A DNA stretch of 64,000 nt from Limnochorda pilosa (GCF_001544015.1 NZ_AP014924.1:992001-1056000); one strand, 5' to 3'. Shown: positions 26,573 to 35,368, numbered from the stretch's first letter. Made by a program: numbers and translations. Notes: generated from the sequence alone by a model not told the origin.

Positions 26573-26798
26573 GGGCATGGTGGTACTCTGGCCACCTTGA
26601 TGCGGGCACCACCGCCACCGCCGCTGCCTGAAGCCGGCTCGTTGCCGGGAGACTTGGCGTCGCCGCCCCCGGCGCCGAACCCGTGCTCACGTTGACGATG
26701 GGAATGAGAGTGAGGGCGCCGATTTGCATCGGCTCACCGATCACGGTCTTGATGCTCATGCCTTCCACGACCTTGTCAATGATTGCCTCGACGTTCAT
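26573..26798 (-). pseudogene. GerW/YtfJ-type sporulation protein, truncated
   Basis: MNVEAIIDKVVEGMSIKTVIGEPMQIGALTLIPIVNVSTG is the GerW (YtfJ) N-terminus. After the first glycine the frame slips by one base; the glycine-rich loop and ARIKVARV follow in another frame and the C-terminal domain is missing. The gene family is tied to spore-forming Firmicutes, a hint of the host's lineage. Confidence 0.72.
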
Positions 26799-27084
26799 TC
26801 TCCGACCTCCTGTACTCAGATGCTGGTCTCTTGCTCCTGCCTTACACGTCCTGCCTTCTCACGGCTGCCGCCTGGAGAGGATGCGGCAAGCCGCATCTTG
26901 GCGATCACCCCCTGCGCCCTCGCCGCCTTGAGGAGGGCAGCCGGGACGCCAGCAGACGACTGCCGGCCCGGAAGAGGAGCCCGCTCACCAGCTCCACGGG
27001 AGGTACGTGTCGGGCCAAGAGCACCGTGTACCCGGCCCAGGCGGGGATGTCAGCCCCCAAGCCACGCGCAGCGGGTCGGCGCCG

Positions 27085-27255
27085 TCAGCCCTGGAGGGCG
27101 TTCTCCTTCTGCATCGCCGCGCTCAATGCTCGGCGTGCCCGGAACAGATACGTCTTCACCGTGCCCAGCGGCAAGTTCATCCCCTGGGCGATCTCCTCGT
27201 AGCTCAGATCCTCCTGGTGGCGGAGAATGACCACCATGCGGTGCAGCGGAGGCAT
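27085..27255 (-). pseudogene. ECF sigma factor, region 4 only
   Basis: 56 codons: LHRMVVILRHQEDLSYEEIAQGMNLPLGTVKTYLFRARRALSAAM is a complete sigma-4 helix-turn-helix. Regions 1-3 are absent upstream, so this is the tail of a deleted gene. It lies before a membrane-protein gene transcribed in the same direction, possibly once its partner. Confidence 0.7.
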
Positions 27256-27426
27256 GTGGCGGCCACCGCACCTCCAGCCGTGCCATGCAAGCTCGGTCGC
27301 CGGTGGAGGCGACCCGGATTCTGCCCCCTCATGCAGACGGAGCGTCTGCCTCCCGGCCCTTCACCTGACGCAGCCACGGCCAGACCGGCTTTCCCAGGTG
27401 TGGAGAATGGGGCCAGCGGCACCCGA

Positions 27427-28794
27427 TCAGATGTATCCGAACAGAGGCGGAAAGGCGATCACGACGATCGCTGCCCATATGGCATAGACCGGCAGGTAAT
27501 CCGTCTGCCACCGTTCGAGATCCGAGAACGGCCCGCGCCCGCGCAGAAAACGGATGTACAGCAGGGCGGACCACGCCAGATTGACCAGGAGAATCACGTT
27601 CATGCCCAAAGCGGCCACTCGGTTGGGGCTGAAACCGAACTCGGATATGCGCGCGGCGATGGCCCACAGGGCTACGGCGTCGGCCAGCAGCGCACCGACC
27701 ACCAGCACCACCTGCAGCACATCGAAGGCGCCGGGCGGCGCCTGGGGCTCGCGGGCGGAGACGGAGTAGAGCAGCAGGCCCAGGACCAGCACCAGGAGCA
27801 GGTCGAAGGCGATGAGCACGTTCCGCTCGATGTCGACCCCTCGCCCGGTCCAGAGAAGGGTCGCCAGGAAGGTGAGCAGCACCGCGGCAAAGAGCGGTGC
27901 GAACAGGCGCGTCAACACCGGCGCCATGTTCTCGATCACGCTCTGCTTGGCTTCCACCAGCCAGGAGCCGATCACGACGGCGCCCATGGCGCCGCACGGT
28001 AGCAGCCACGACTCGAGGAACGGCTCGATGTCGACGGCGATGGCCTGGAAGATCAGGGCCGAGAACGCAGAGAGCACCCCGCCGCCCAGCGCGATCAGGA
28101 CGTAGTAGATGAAGAGCTCTCCCGAGAACCGGATGAAGTCCATGCGCCCCGCCCCATCGCTCCACCGGCCGCCCGCGTAGGTGGTTCCCACCACCACCCA
28201 AAGGGCGATCGGCAGGTGCAGCGCCGTGAGCGCCTCGGTATAGCCCTGCGGCGCGAAGGGAAAGACGTTGGCAAGCAAGGCCGCCCCGACGAAACCTGCC
28301 GCTGGCCAGCGGAGAGTGGCTCGGTCGGCTCTGCGCTTCCAGACGAAATAGCCGACCAGGAGCGGCAGCACGAAGAAAGACAGATTGCGGGCGTAGAAGC
28401 CGAGGTCTTCGTCCAGGGAGATACCGAACAGCGCAGGCAGCTTGATCGCCAGCGCGGCCGCTGCCGCGAGGCAGACGGCGACGATCGCCTCCGTACGGGC
28501 CCGGGGCGGCTCCCCTGACTCCGAAGCGGGCATCACGAGCTGCTTCCAGAGCCGCTCCGAGTGCTCCCGTGCGAACTCGCGCGAGAGGGCGTCGAGCTCG
28601 CCCATGCGCTTCACGGCCACCAGGAACGCCTCATCGGGGGCGAGGCCCCCGTCGACCAACGCCGCGATCTGCTCGCGTAGGTGGTCCTCCAGCTCCGCTA
28701 CATCGACGGAATGGATCGCCTGCCGGCGGCGCAGGTAGCTCCGCCACTGGTCGATCTGCCGCTCCAGCGATTCGTCCTGATCCGGGTCCTGCAT
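27427..28794 (-). CDS. Membrane protein with N-terminal permease-prefix-like (HAAS) domain
   Basis: 455 aa. Residues 1-95 are soluble and helical (LERQIDQWRSYLRRRQAI, VAELEDHLREQIAALVDGGLAPDEAFLVAVKRMGELDALSREFAREH), the pattern of permease-prefix or HAAS domains. About eleven hydrophobic helices follow, with no enzyme signature. It starts 3 nt after a PadR regulator, an arrangement known for PadR-controlled membrane-stress or efflux genes. Confidence 0.75.
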   Translation of the reverse strand: MQDPDQDESLERQIDQWRSYLRRRQAIHSVDVAELEDHLREQIAALVDGGLAPDEAFLVAVKRMGELDALSREFAREHSERLWKQLVMPASESGEPPRARTEAIVAVCLAAAAALAIKLPALFGISLDEDLGFYARNLSFFVLPLLVGYFVWKRRADRATLRWPAAGFVGAALLANVFPFAPQGYTEALTALHLPIALWVVVGTTYAGGRWSDGAGRMDFIRFSGELFIYYVLIALGGGVLSAFSALIFQAIAVDIEPFLESWLLPCGAMGAVVIGSWLVEAKQSVIENMAPVLTRLFAPLFAAVLLTFLATLLWTGRGVDIERNVLIAFDLLLVLVLGLLLYSVSAREPQAPPGAFDVLQVVLVVGALLADAVALWAIAARISEFGFSPNRVAALGMNVILLVNLAWSALLYIRFLRGRGPFSDLERWQTDYLPVYAIWAAIVVIAFPPLFGYI

Positions 28795-28797
28795 CGC

Positions 28798-29181
28798 TCA
28801 GACTCCTTGTGGAACCGGCGTAGACGCCACGTCGCCGTATCGAATAGCAATACTGAGCGCGGACCAGAGGCCCCGCAGCGTCTCGTCCACCGCCTGCCAC
28901 TGCCTGCGTTCCTCGGCCAGTTGCGCCCGACCCCGGGATGTGATCCGGTAATACTTGCGACGGCGGCCGCTCTCCGCAACTTCCCACCGCGCCTCGACGT
29001 AACCGAGCCGCTCGAGCCGGTGCAGAACAGGGTAGAGCATCCCGTCCGTCCACTCCAGGTGCCCTCCGGACAACTCCCGAACCCGCTTGATGATGGCGTA
29101 GCCGTAGCTGTCCCCTTCGGCCAGGATCCCCAGAACGATCGGGGTCGAGGACGCGGCGATCAGGTCCTTGTTGATCTCCAT
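28798..29181 (-). CDS. PadR-family transcriptional regulator
   Basis: 127 aa from the ATG at 29181. The winged helix is INKDLIAASSTPIVLGILAEGDSYGYAIIKRVRELSGGHLEWTDGMLYPVLHRLERLGYVEARW, then RRRKYYRITSRG. The C-terminal helix is short, the PadR-s2 form. It precedes and probably controls the membrane protein gene, and the palindrome over its own promoter points to autorepression. Confidence 0.93.
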   Translation of the reverse strand: MEINKDLIAASSTPIVLGILAEGDSYGYAIIKRVRELSGGHLEWTDGMLYPVLHRLERLGYVEARWEVAESGRRRKYYRITSRGRAQLAEERRQWQAVDETLRGLWSALSIAIRYGDVASTPVPQGV

Positions 29182-29223
29182 GGTTTCACCCGGCGCGACG
29201 CGCCGACCTAATCGATCCCGAGT

Positions 29224-29264
29224 GTACCTAGCAGCATTATACATAGCTGTGCTAGGTACGTAAA
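29224..29264 (-). promoter_or_regulatory. padR promoter with overlapping palindromic operator
   Basis: On the minus strand TTTACG (29,264-29,259), a 17-nt spacer and TATAAT (29,241-29,236) make a good sigma-A promoter. Perfect inverted arms GTACCTAGCA (29,224-29,233) and TGCTAGGTAC (29,250-29,259) flank the -10, so a bound dimer would block polymerase. Confidence 0.75.
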
Positions 29265-29468
29265 GGAGCGGAGGTTCGAGGAGTGCGAATGCTCGCCTGG
29301 AAGCGCCCTACCCTGGGCCGAGGAGGAACGGGTGGTCATCGAGCATGCCCGCCGCGGGCTTGGTCGTCCGGGCCGGCGTGCGGCATCCCCGGCCGAGGCG
29401 TTCAAGGCGCCGCTGGGTGGGAAACCCGGGCTCCTTCAGCGCGATGAAGCAGCCTTTGGATGGTTGTC

Positions 29469-29700
29469 GACATACGCCGCCAGGTGCTGGCCGGTCAGCG
29501 TCGACCGTACCGCCACCAGGTCGGCAGTGGTAAGCGGTTGGCCGAACCGCAGAGACCGTGGTGACGCCGGCCATCATCCCCAGGTCGGTGTAGATCACCC
29601 CGGCCCCGTTGCATGCAGGACAGGCGCCCTCGGAAGGCGCTGAACAGGGCCGGCTTCACGCCGTTGGCCTTGGCGAACGCCTTGCGGATCGGCTCCAGGC
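29469..29700 (-). pseudogene. UvrA-like ATPase fragment
   Basis: Pieces in different frames read LEPIRKAFAKANGVKPALFSA, GVIYTDLGMMAGVTTV and RSTLTGQHLAAYVDN, which belong in that order to UvrA-like (UvrA2/DrrC) proteins. The Walker and signature regions between the second and third piece are deleted. Confidence 0.65.
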
Positions 29701-29772
29701 CCTTCCAGCACGTCTCGGAGACGTCGGTGAACACGGTGAGGCGTCGCGCAGCGAACACGGGTCGATTCCCGC

Positions 29773-30300
29773 TCACGTCCGGCCTCGCCCCTGTGATTTC
29801 GCGGCGCCGGACCGGAGATTCTCCGCGACCGCAGCCTGGATCAGGGCCTTGAACGCCTCCGCGTCGAGCGCCTCTCCCTCCCGGATGTCGATGGCGCGTC
29901 GCGTGCTGGCATCGAGGCTAGAGTTGAAGAGCCTCCCAGGGTCTGCCAGGAAGGCGCCCCGCGCGAAGGTCAGCTTGACCGCCTGCTTGTAGACCTCCCC
30001 GGTGCAGACGATGCCTGCGTGAGACCAGACCGGCACCCCCAGCGGGTTCATGGGCTTGATCCACTTGCACTCCTCCGTGATCTTCGGATCCGCCTCGTGG
30101 ATCAGGCGGCGAACCTCCGCCAGGACCTCGCCGCGCCAGTCGCCCAGCGATCGGATCCGCTCGTCGATGAGATCCGAGGCCGTCCTTGCGGTCGCGCCTG
30201 CCTTCGGCGGAGATGCGGCCCCGACGGCCGGCTTGCGCGGCTTCATCGCGCGTGACGTGACGTCGCCTTTCGGCTTACTTCCCCTTGGTTCCAGCGTCAC
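29773..30300 (-). CDS. DUF1801/YdhG-like small protein
   Basis: 175 aa from a GTG preceded by AAGGTGG; an ATG at 30246 would remove a Lys/Pro-rich 18-residue start. The core DLIDERIRSLGDWRGEVLAEVRRLIHEADPKITEECKWIKPMNPLGVPVWSHAGIVCTGEVYKQAVKLTFARGA resembles the DUF1801 fold (YdhG/frataxin-like). Function unknown. Confidence 0.78.
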   Translation of the reverse strand: MTLEPRGSKPKGDVTSRAMKPRKPAVGAASPPKAGATARTASDLIDERIRSLGDWRGEVLAEVRRLIHEADPKITEECKWIKPMNPLGVPVWSHAGIVCTGEVYKQAVKLTFARGAFLADPGRLFNSSLDASTRRAIDIREGEALDAEAFKALIQAAVAENLRSGAAKSQGRGRT

Positions 30301-30491
30301 GGTTCATTCGCCACCTTTCCGCCACCTCATGTTGGTCTCCCATGCGTCCTGCGTGCTGCTACGGTACCATGCGGCATGACCTGGCGCGGTACTCTGTCGT
30401 CCAGACATCGCCGCATCTCGTTCGCGCCGTGCTGCGCCGTGCAGGGCCTGGCCCTGCACGGCGAGCGGAGGCGTGCCGGCTGTACTGGGCG

Positions 30492-30887
30492 CTAGCCTTG
30501 CCAGGAGATCTGCGCCAGCTGGATCAGGTTGCCGCAGGTGTCGTTCAGCATGGCGATGGTCGAGCCCGTCACCTCGGTCGGCGGCATGGTGAACTCGGCC
30601 CCGCGAGCCTTGATGCGCTCATGGTCGGCCTGAATGTGGTCGGTGTAGAACATCGCCGCCGGCTGGCCCTGTTGGAACATCGCCTGCTGGTAGGTCCTGG
30701 CCGCAGGGTTGTCGTTGAGGGCCAGCTGCAGCTCGGTGCCATCGGGCTCCTCCGGCGAGACCACCGTCAGCCAGCGATAGGGGCCGTTGCTGAAGTCGGC
30801 CTTCTTGACGAAACCCAGGACGTCCGTGTAGAAGCGCAGCGCCTTCTCCTGGTCGTCCACGTGAAGAGTGGTCAGCTTGATCTTCAT
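30492..30887 (-). CDS. VOC-family protein
   Basis: 131 aa from the ATG at 30887 with AAGGAGAATCAGT upstream. KLTTLHVDDQEKALRFYTDVLGFVKKADFSNGPYRWLTVVSPEEPDGTELQL, then YTDHIQADHERIKARGAEFTMPPTEVTGSTIAMLNDTCGNLIQLAQ shows both VOC modules and the metal-site Glu replaced by Gln in NLIQL, so metal binding is doubtful. Divergent from an ECF sigma gene across a 79-bp region. Confidence 0.88.
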   Translation of the reverse strand: MKIKLTTLHVDDQEKALRFYTDVLGFVKKADFSNGPYRWLTVVSPEEPDGTELQLALNDNPAARTYQQAMFQQGQPAAMFYTDHIQADHERIKARGAEFTMPPTEVTGSTIAMLNDTCGNLIQLAQISWQG

Positions 30888-30966
30888 ACTGATTCTCCTT
30901 TCTGGTAGAATCACCCTCGTGTGGCCCGTCACCCCTATGACGAAACCCAACGGGAGAATGTGACCG

Positions 30967-31842
30967 ATGGACGATAAATGGCTGGCGGAGCGCTTCGAGG
31001 CCGACCGCCCACGATTGCAGGCGGTGGCCTGTCGGCTGCTCGGCTCGGCCAACGAGGCCGACGACGCCGTGCAGGAGGCCTGGCTGCGGCTGAGCCGTTC
31101 CGACACCCGTGACGTGAAGAACCTGAGCGGCTGGCTGACCACGGTCGTGGCGCGGGTCTGTCTGGATATGCTGCGCTCGCGCCGGTCCCGGCGCGAGGTG
31201 CCGCTGTCGCCGGACGACGAATCGATCCCGGACGCTGCCGATCCGGAGCGCGAGGCGATGCTGGCGGAGTCGGTCGGGCAGGCCATGCTGGAGGTGCTCC
31301 AGCGCCTGGCGCCGGCCGAGCGCGTGGCGTTCGTGCTGCACGACGTCTTCGGCGTCTCCTTCGAGGAGATTGCTGGCATCGTCGGCCGCTCGCCCGTCGC
31401 CGCCCGCCAGCTCGCCAGCCGTGGCCGCCGGCGGGTGAAGGCCGCGTCGGAGGATCGCCGAGCGCCCGACGTGGCGCGACACCGGGAGATCGTGGAGGCA
31501 TTCTTCCAAGCCTCCCGTGCCGGCGACTTTCAGGCGCTGCTGGCGGTGCTCGATCCGGACGTGGCGCTGCGAGCTGACGAGGCGGCGCTGCGGATGGGCG
31601 TGCGGACCGGTTGGCTCACGTCCGAGCTCCGTGGAGCGACGGCGGTCGCCAGGCACTTCGCCGGCCGGGCCGAGGCCGCGCAGCTGGCGCTGGTCGATGG
31701 TGTGCCGGGCGTGGTGTGGGCCCCCGGCGGGACCCCGCGCGTGGTCTTTGGCTTCACGATCCGGAACGGCAGGGTGGTCGAGATCGAGCTGGCGGCCGAT
31801 ACCGAGCGGCTCAACCGCCTGAAGATCGAGATTCTGCCGTAA
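30967..31842 (+). CDS. ECF sigma factor with C-terminal SnoaL-like domain (ECF41/SigJ-like)
   Basis: 291 aa. Region 2: RLQAVACRLLGSANEADDAVQEAWLRLSRSD and SGWLTTVVARVCLDMLRSRRSR; region 4: LAPAERVAFVLHDVFGVSFEEIAGIVGRSPVAARQLASRGRRRV. After ~165 residues an NTF2/SnoaL-like domain follows (REIVEAFFQASRAGDFQALLAVLDPDVAL), which modulates activity in ECF41. The family's usual partner is a divergent oxidoreductase or decarboxylase gene; here a VOC gene takes that place. Confidence 0.9.
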   Translation: MDDKWLAERFEADRPRLQAVACRLLGSANEADDAVQEAWLRLSRSDTRDVKNLSGWLTTVVARVCLDMLRSRRSRREVPLSPDDESIPDAADPEREAMLAESVGQAMLEVLQRLAPAERVAFVLHDVFGVSFEEIAGIVGRSPVAARQLASRGRRRVKAASEDRRAPDVARHREIVEAFFQASRAGDFQALLAVLDPDVALRADEAALRMGVRTGWLTSELRGATAVARHFAGRAEAAQLALVDGVPGVVWAPGGTPRVVFGFTIRNGRVVEIELAADTERLNRLKIEILP

Positions 31843-32162
31843 CGCCGACCTCAGCCTGTGGTGGGCTTCCAGCGCCGACGCCCGGTCCGAGCCGTCGTCG
31901 AGGCGAAGATCGCCGGTTCCACTGAAGACGCCTGTCAGACTGGTCTTCAGGTCAGGCCGATCGACCGGTGGTGCCATGTATGGCGCTCCACTCTGAAACG
32001 CCTCAGGCGTCAACCAGGGTTCTATAAGGCCGAACCCGCCCGGATTGAGGTGGCTCTTCGAGCGTACATCATAGACCCCCGCCCCGGTTACTCCCATCCC
32101 ACCTGAGTGCACAATCCTTCTCGATCTTCCGGCGATGCGCAACCCGCTCTGTCCGGCTCGGC
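31843..32162. other. Unassigned spacer
   Basis: About 320 nt. A minus-strand frame is open but shows no family features and no ribosome site. Probably decayed DNA. Confidence 0.4.
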
Positions 32163-32444
32163 TCAGCGGAGGTGGGATGCCACCGCTTCCACCCGTTTGC
32201 GCAGCAGCGGCTCGCCGATCGCCCGAGCGTTCAGCTTCTCCGCACTGAGAAACCCGACGAATCGTGCAAAGCCGCGGGCCAACGCCTCCGCGAACGCCTC
32301 GTCGGCGCCGAGCGCGTAATGCACCGCCCGCCAGCCTTCGACGCGTACCTCTTCGGCCAGAACGTCCCGCACTTCGACGATCGCATCCGGTTGATCGCTG
32401 GACATCTTGCGAAGGCGCGGGTCGCCGTCGCGCTCGCCGCGCAT
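32163..32444 (-). CDS. Hypothetical protein or C-terminal remnant
   Basis: Up to 93 aa ending RVEGWRAVHYALGADEAFAEALARGFARFVGFLSAEKLNARAIGEPLLRKRVEAVASHLR. It has normal codon bias but no clear start signal, and lies next to a broken arr gene; possibly a fragment of a larger gene. Family not recognised. Confidence 0.35.
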   Translation of the reverse strand: MRGERDGDPRLRKMSSDQPDAIVEVRDVLAEEVRVEGWRAVHYALGADEAFAEALARGFARFVGFLSAEKLNARAIGEPLLRKRVEAVASHLR

Positions 32445-32513
32445 GACGACGCGCCAGGGCGGCAGCTCGAGTGTCCGGCATTCAGGCGAGAGAGAGCTGG
32501 CCGTGCCCTTCGT

Positions 32514-32845
32514 TCAGTCGTCGATGGGCTCAACAGCGATTTGCTCGAGTCGCTTCAGCCCGTCCTTCATGGCTTTGAGCGCTTCGGGGGAGTGCCCCTG
32601 CCAATCGGTGATCTCGCCCGTGACCCGCAGCGGCTCCCGGGAGCGGTATGACTTGACCGGGTTACCCCGGAACCTCTGATTCGTCAGATTGGGGTCATCT
32701 TCAAGCGGTCCAGTCGGTTCTACGGTGTAGATTCGGCCGGGACCTTCGCCGGCCGCCAGCTCTGCCGCCCAGACGGCCCCATCCAGATTGGGGGTGAGGT
32801 AGACATAGGCTGTCGTCCTGTCCCGCTCACCGAACCCCAGATGGA
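32514..32845 (-). pseudogene. arr: Rifampin ADP-ribosyltransferase (Arr), N-terminus missing
   Basis: The minus strand is open without a start codon and reads YVYLTPNLDGAVWAAELAAGEGPGRIYTVEP, then TGPLEDDPNLTNQRFRGNPVKSYRSREPLRVTGEITDWQGHSPEALKAMKDG, unmistakably Arr. The catalytic Tyr (YVYLT) and Asp (EDDPN) regions remain, but the N-terminal His (YHGT motif) and about 30 residues are gone. Arr inactivates rifampin with NAD. Likely a dead gene; an intact rph lies 10 kb away. Confidence 0.82.
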
Positions 32846-32939
32846 TAAGTTACGACATGTCCGATCTCACTACCCGATCGCGACCGCCGGGAGCCGGCTC
32901 ACCCGTGGAGCGCGTGTCTTCTGTGGCCATGGAGCTCCC

Positions 32940-33617
32940 TTACGGACGGGGCACCAGGTCCGCGAACCAGAACCCGTCGCGGCATACGGTCTCGCCCACC
33001 TGCACGGGAATCGCCCCTGCGAACATGGGGCCTGCAAAGCAGAAGGTGTGGAACTCACCACGCTCCCCGCACGGATCGACCCCCTCCGGAAGCTCGGCCA
33101 GCACGGCCGCGTCGTAAGGGCGTCCCACCAATCGTTCCGGCAGGTGATGAGGGTCCACGGCGGTCACCACCGCCCGAAGGCCGGCGTCCAGCATGCGACG
33201 GGCCAGTCGGGGCGTCTCCGGGCGGGAGGTCCACAGAGGGAAGAGGGGCTCGATGCCTGTTCCGGCGAGCTGGCGCTCCCGGTAGGCCCGCACGTCCTCC
33301 AGGTACAGGTCCCCGAAGGCTATGTGGGTGATGCCCTCCTGCCGCAACGCGTGCAGGGCCTGGGACATCCGCTCTTCGTAGGCATCGTTGGAGCAAGGGG
33401 AGGGCAAAGGGACCGGCCAGAGGAGCAGGTTCGCAGCGGCCGCCTGGGCCTCCACCAGCTCCTGGCGCACGGCGTGCATGGAGACACGCCCCGCCACTTC
33501 GTTGACTGTGGTCAGGAGGCCTACCACTTCCGTGTCGGGCTGCCGGCGTAACACGTACAAGGCCCAGGCGCTGTCCTTGCCCGAACTCCAGGAGAGCACG
33601 ACGCGGCGATTCATCAT
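32940..33617 (-). CDS. PP-loop ATPase related to diphthine-ammonia ligase (Dph6-like)
   Basis: 225 aa from the ATG ATG at 33617. PP-loop VVLSWSSGKDSAWALYVLRR; later THIAFGDLYLEDVRAYRERQL, GIEPLFPLW and a C-terminal GVDPCGERGEFHTFCFAGPMF with the EFHT substrate motif, all typical of the bacterial adenine nucleotide alpha-hydrolase-like Dph6 group. Bacteria lack diphthamide, so the real substrate is unknown. Its first ~17 codons recur as a fragment at 50.6 kb. Confidence 0.88.
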   Translation of the reverse strand: MMNRRVVLSWSSGKDSAWALYVLRRQPDTEVVGLLTTVNEVAGRVSMHAVRQELVEAQAAAANLLLWPVPLPSPCSNDAYEERMSQALHALRQEGITHIAFGDLYLEDVRAYRERQLAGTGIEPLFPLWTSRPETPRLARRMLDAGLRAVVTAVDPHHLPERLVGRPYDAAVLAELPEGVDPCGERGEFHTFCFAGPMFAGAIPVQVGETVCRDGFWFADLVPRP

Positions 33618-33847
33618 CCCGTCTATCCCTTCCGGTCCCCATGGGCCTGGGTGTGAAGCATCGGCATCCCTCCCATCCACCCCTTCGCCGGGAGGAGTGC
33701 TCGTCCGACCGAGGCCACCTCTGCTTCCGCGTTACCCTCGCCGCCTCCTGCCGGCCTCGCCATCGAGGACCGCTCCATCAAGGGGCCGGGAGGCGACCCC
33801 GCGGTGCGCCTCTATCGTCCTACCAGGGCCGGGCCCCGCGGCCGACC
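33618..33847. other. Spacer, nothing recognised
   Basis: No gene, RNA or repeat identified; Arg/Pro-rich frames here are chance products of high GC. Confidence 0.45.
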
Positions 33848-34380
33848 GGTGACGTCTCCAGCGTGCTGTAAAGAGTGAGGGACCTGGGTTATCCTGGTAG
33901 CGACGAAGCAAAGCCAGGAAAGGAGACCCAAGTCCCTATGAAGAGGATACCACCGTCTCGTCAGCTTGGCCAGGAGATCCAGGAGCTCTTGGAGCACGGG
34001 GTGGCCGAGGGGGACGGCGGAGGTTGAGATTCCGGTAGCCGTGCCGCAGGTGAGGGACGCGCAGGAGCCGTTCGTCTCGCAGCTCCTGGGGATGTTGGCC
34101 GGTCGGACGGACGAGCTGGAACGGCTGACGGCCGAGATGTACGCCCGGGGGCTTTCCACCCGCGACATCGAGGAGACCTTCACGGCCGATGACGGGCGGC
34201 GTGGGCTCACCCGGACGGAGGTGAGCGGGATCACCGAGGTGCTCTGGCAGGAGTACGAGGCGTTCCGAAGCCACAGCCTGGAGGAGCTCGATGTGGTCTT
34301 TCCTGGACGCGGTCTTCGAGCCGTTGCGCCGGACAGGGACCACCCGGGAAGGCATCCTCTGCGCCTGCGGGATCACCGTG
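33848..34380 (+). mobile_element. IS256-type element remnant
   Basis: Left terminus GGTGACGTCTCCAGCGTGCTG and promoter region match the intact element at 38,492. The transposase frame (MKRIPPSRQLGQEIQELLEHG) suffers an internal deletion of about 190 bp after ~25 codons, resumes at VEIPVAVPQVRDAQEPFV, slips frame near 34,300, and stops at 34,380 within the catalytic domain. The break fuses it to an integron cassette gene fragment. Confidence 0.82.
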
Positions 34381-34590
34381 AGGGTACAAAGCAGCCTTTG
34401 CCGGTGTTGCCCATTGCGAGTACGTGCTTGGCGAGGGCAGACTCTTCGGGCCATTGCCTCTTGAAATCGCAAACGTCCGTTTCTCCTATAGCATCTTTCA
34501 GAATGTTCCTTAGGGATTCGCGATCGGGGCTTTCCAGGAATGTGGCGAAAGTACTCCTTCATACCCTTTGGCTTAGTCCCCACTCCGTCA
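34381..34590 (-). pseudogene. AlbA_2/Schlafen-like ATP-binding protein fragment (truncated cassette)
   Basis: One minus frame reads TFATFLESPDRESLRNILKD, then AIGETDVCDFKRQWPEESALAKHVLAMGNTGKGC, the start of a putative DNA/ATP-binding protein of the AlbA_2 type. AAGGAG is at the right distance but no ATG is in frame. The rest is cut off by the IS256 remnant at 34,380. Its own attC is lost, making this the broken distal end of array 2. Confidence 0.55.
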
Positions 34591-34604
34591 GTCACCCCCA
34601 ATCG

Positions 34605-34697
34605 GCCTAACGTCCTTGCGGCTCAGCGGCGCGGCCACCCGGCCCTCCGGCGGTACACCTCGCCATCACCGGCGTCTGCTGCAGCCGCTTGTTATGC
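34605..34697 (-). repeat. attC site
   Basis: GCCTAAC left, GTTATGC right; GCGGCTCAGC subtype. Confidence 0.9.
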
Positions 34698-35066
34698 CGG
34701 GGCCCATCATCAGCCGCGAAAGATGTCGCGCCGCCCACTCGCTGGTCTGCCGTCGCTTACCCCGTGGTCGGCCCGAGGATTCGGCCGACCTGCCCAGTGC
34801 TCCGTTCCTTCGGAAGGGCCCTGTGGTAGCGCCACACCATCGACAGTCCCGGCCGGGTGCCATGAACCTCGCCGGCTCCGAGCTGCTTCCCGAATCCTCG
34901 GGCCGCCACCCCTCACGTGAACGGCAGCTCACAACCTACTACGTCACTGGCAGCCGGTGCTCTCTGAACCCCCAGACCCCTCGATCCGGCTAGGTCAAGC
35001 AACCACGGACAGCACCCGTGTCCACGCGCCCCAACTACCACTCGTCGTCGACCTCGCCCCTAATCG
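34698..35066 (-). ncRNA. ORF-less cassette F with long-range inverted repeat
   Basis: 369 nt. Arms GGTCGGCCCGAGGATTCGG (34,766-34,784) and CCGAATCCTCGGGCCGCC (34,890-34,907) are identical to cassette E and enclose the same 105 nt, while the loop has diverged except for GGGCCCTGT and GGCTCCG islands. The cassette ends also match E (TAATCGGCATAAC). Confidence 0.57.
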
Positions 35067-35159
35067 GCATAACGTCCTGCCGTATCAGCGGCGCCGATAG
35101 CCAGCCACGAGGCAATGCACCTGGCCATCTACGGCGTCCGCTACATACGCTTGCTAGAC
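35067..35159 (-). repeat. attC site
   Basis: GCATAAC left, GCTAGAC right; CGTATCAGCGGCGCC subtype with one base change (CTACATACGC). Confidence 0.9.
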
Positions 35160-35170
35160 GGCCGGCCATG

Positions 35171-35368
35171 TCACTGGAACTGTCCTACCTCAGGGACCGA
35201 CAGTCCCCGACAGATCTTCCGTGCCAGCTTGTCCGGGATCTCCACATGACGAGGAATGGTTTCTATGGCGCCCGTTTGCGGATTCATCCAGAGCGAGTGC
35301 GACCGGCCTTCCCGCTTGAGAACACAGCCGTGTTTCCTCAGATGCCGAAGCAAAGCACCTCGTTTCAC
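35171..35368 (-). CDS. hicA: HicA toxin, copy 3, intact (cassette)
   Basis: 65 aa, GTG start overlapping the hicB stop by 4 nt (GTGA). KRGALLRHLRKHGCVLKREGRSHSLWMNPQTGAIETIPRHVEIPDKLARKICRGL is a full HicA: the SHSLW strand region and the catalytic His in PRHVEI. It cleaves mRNA independently of the ribosome when not bound by HicB. The only one of three copies with an unbroken frame. Confidence 0.9.
   Translation of the reverse strand: MKRGALLRHLRKHGCVLKREGRSHSLWMNPQTGAIETIPRHVEIPDKLARKICRGLSVPEVGQFQ

Noticed and set aside
27500-28200. Alternative frame coding an Arg-rich protein over the membrane-protein gene
   Set aside because: Shadow of the 455-aa membrane protein, which has a PadR partner, proper start and helix pattern.
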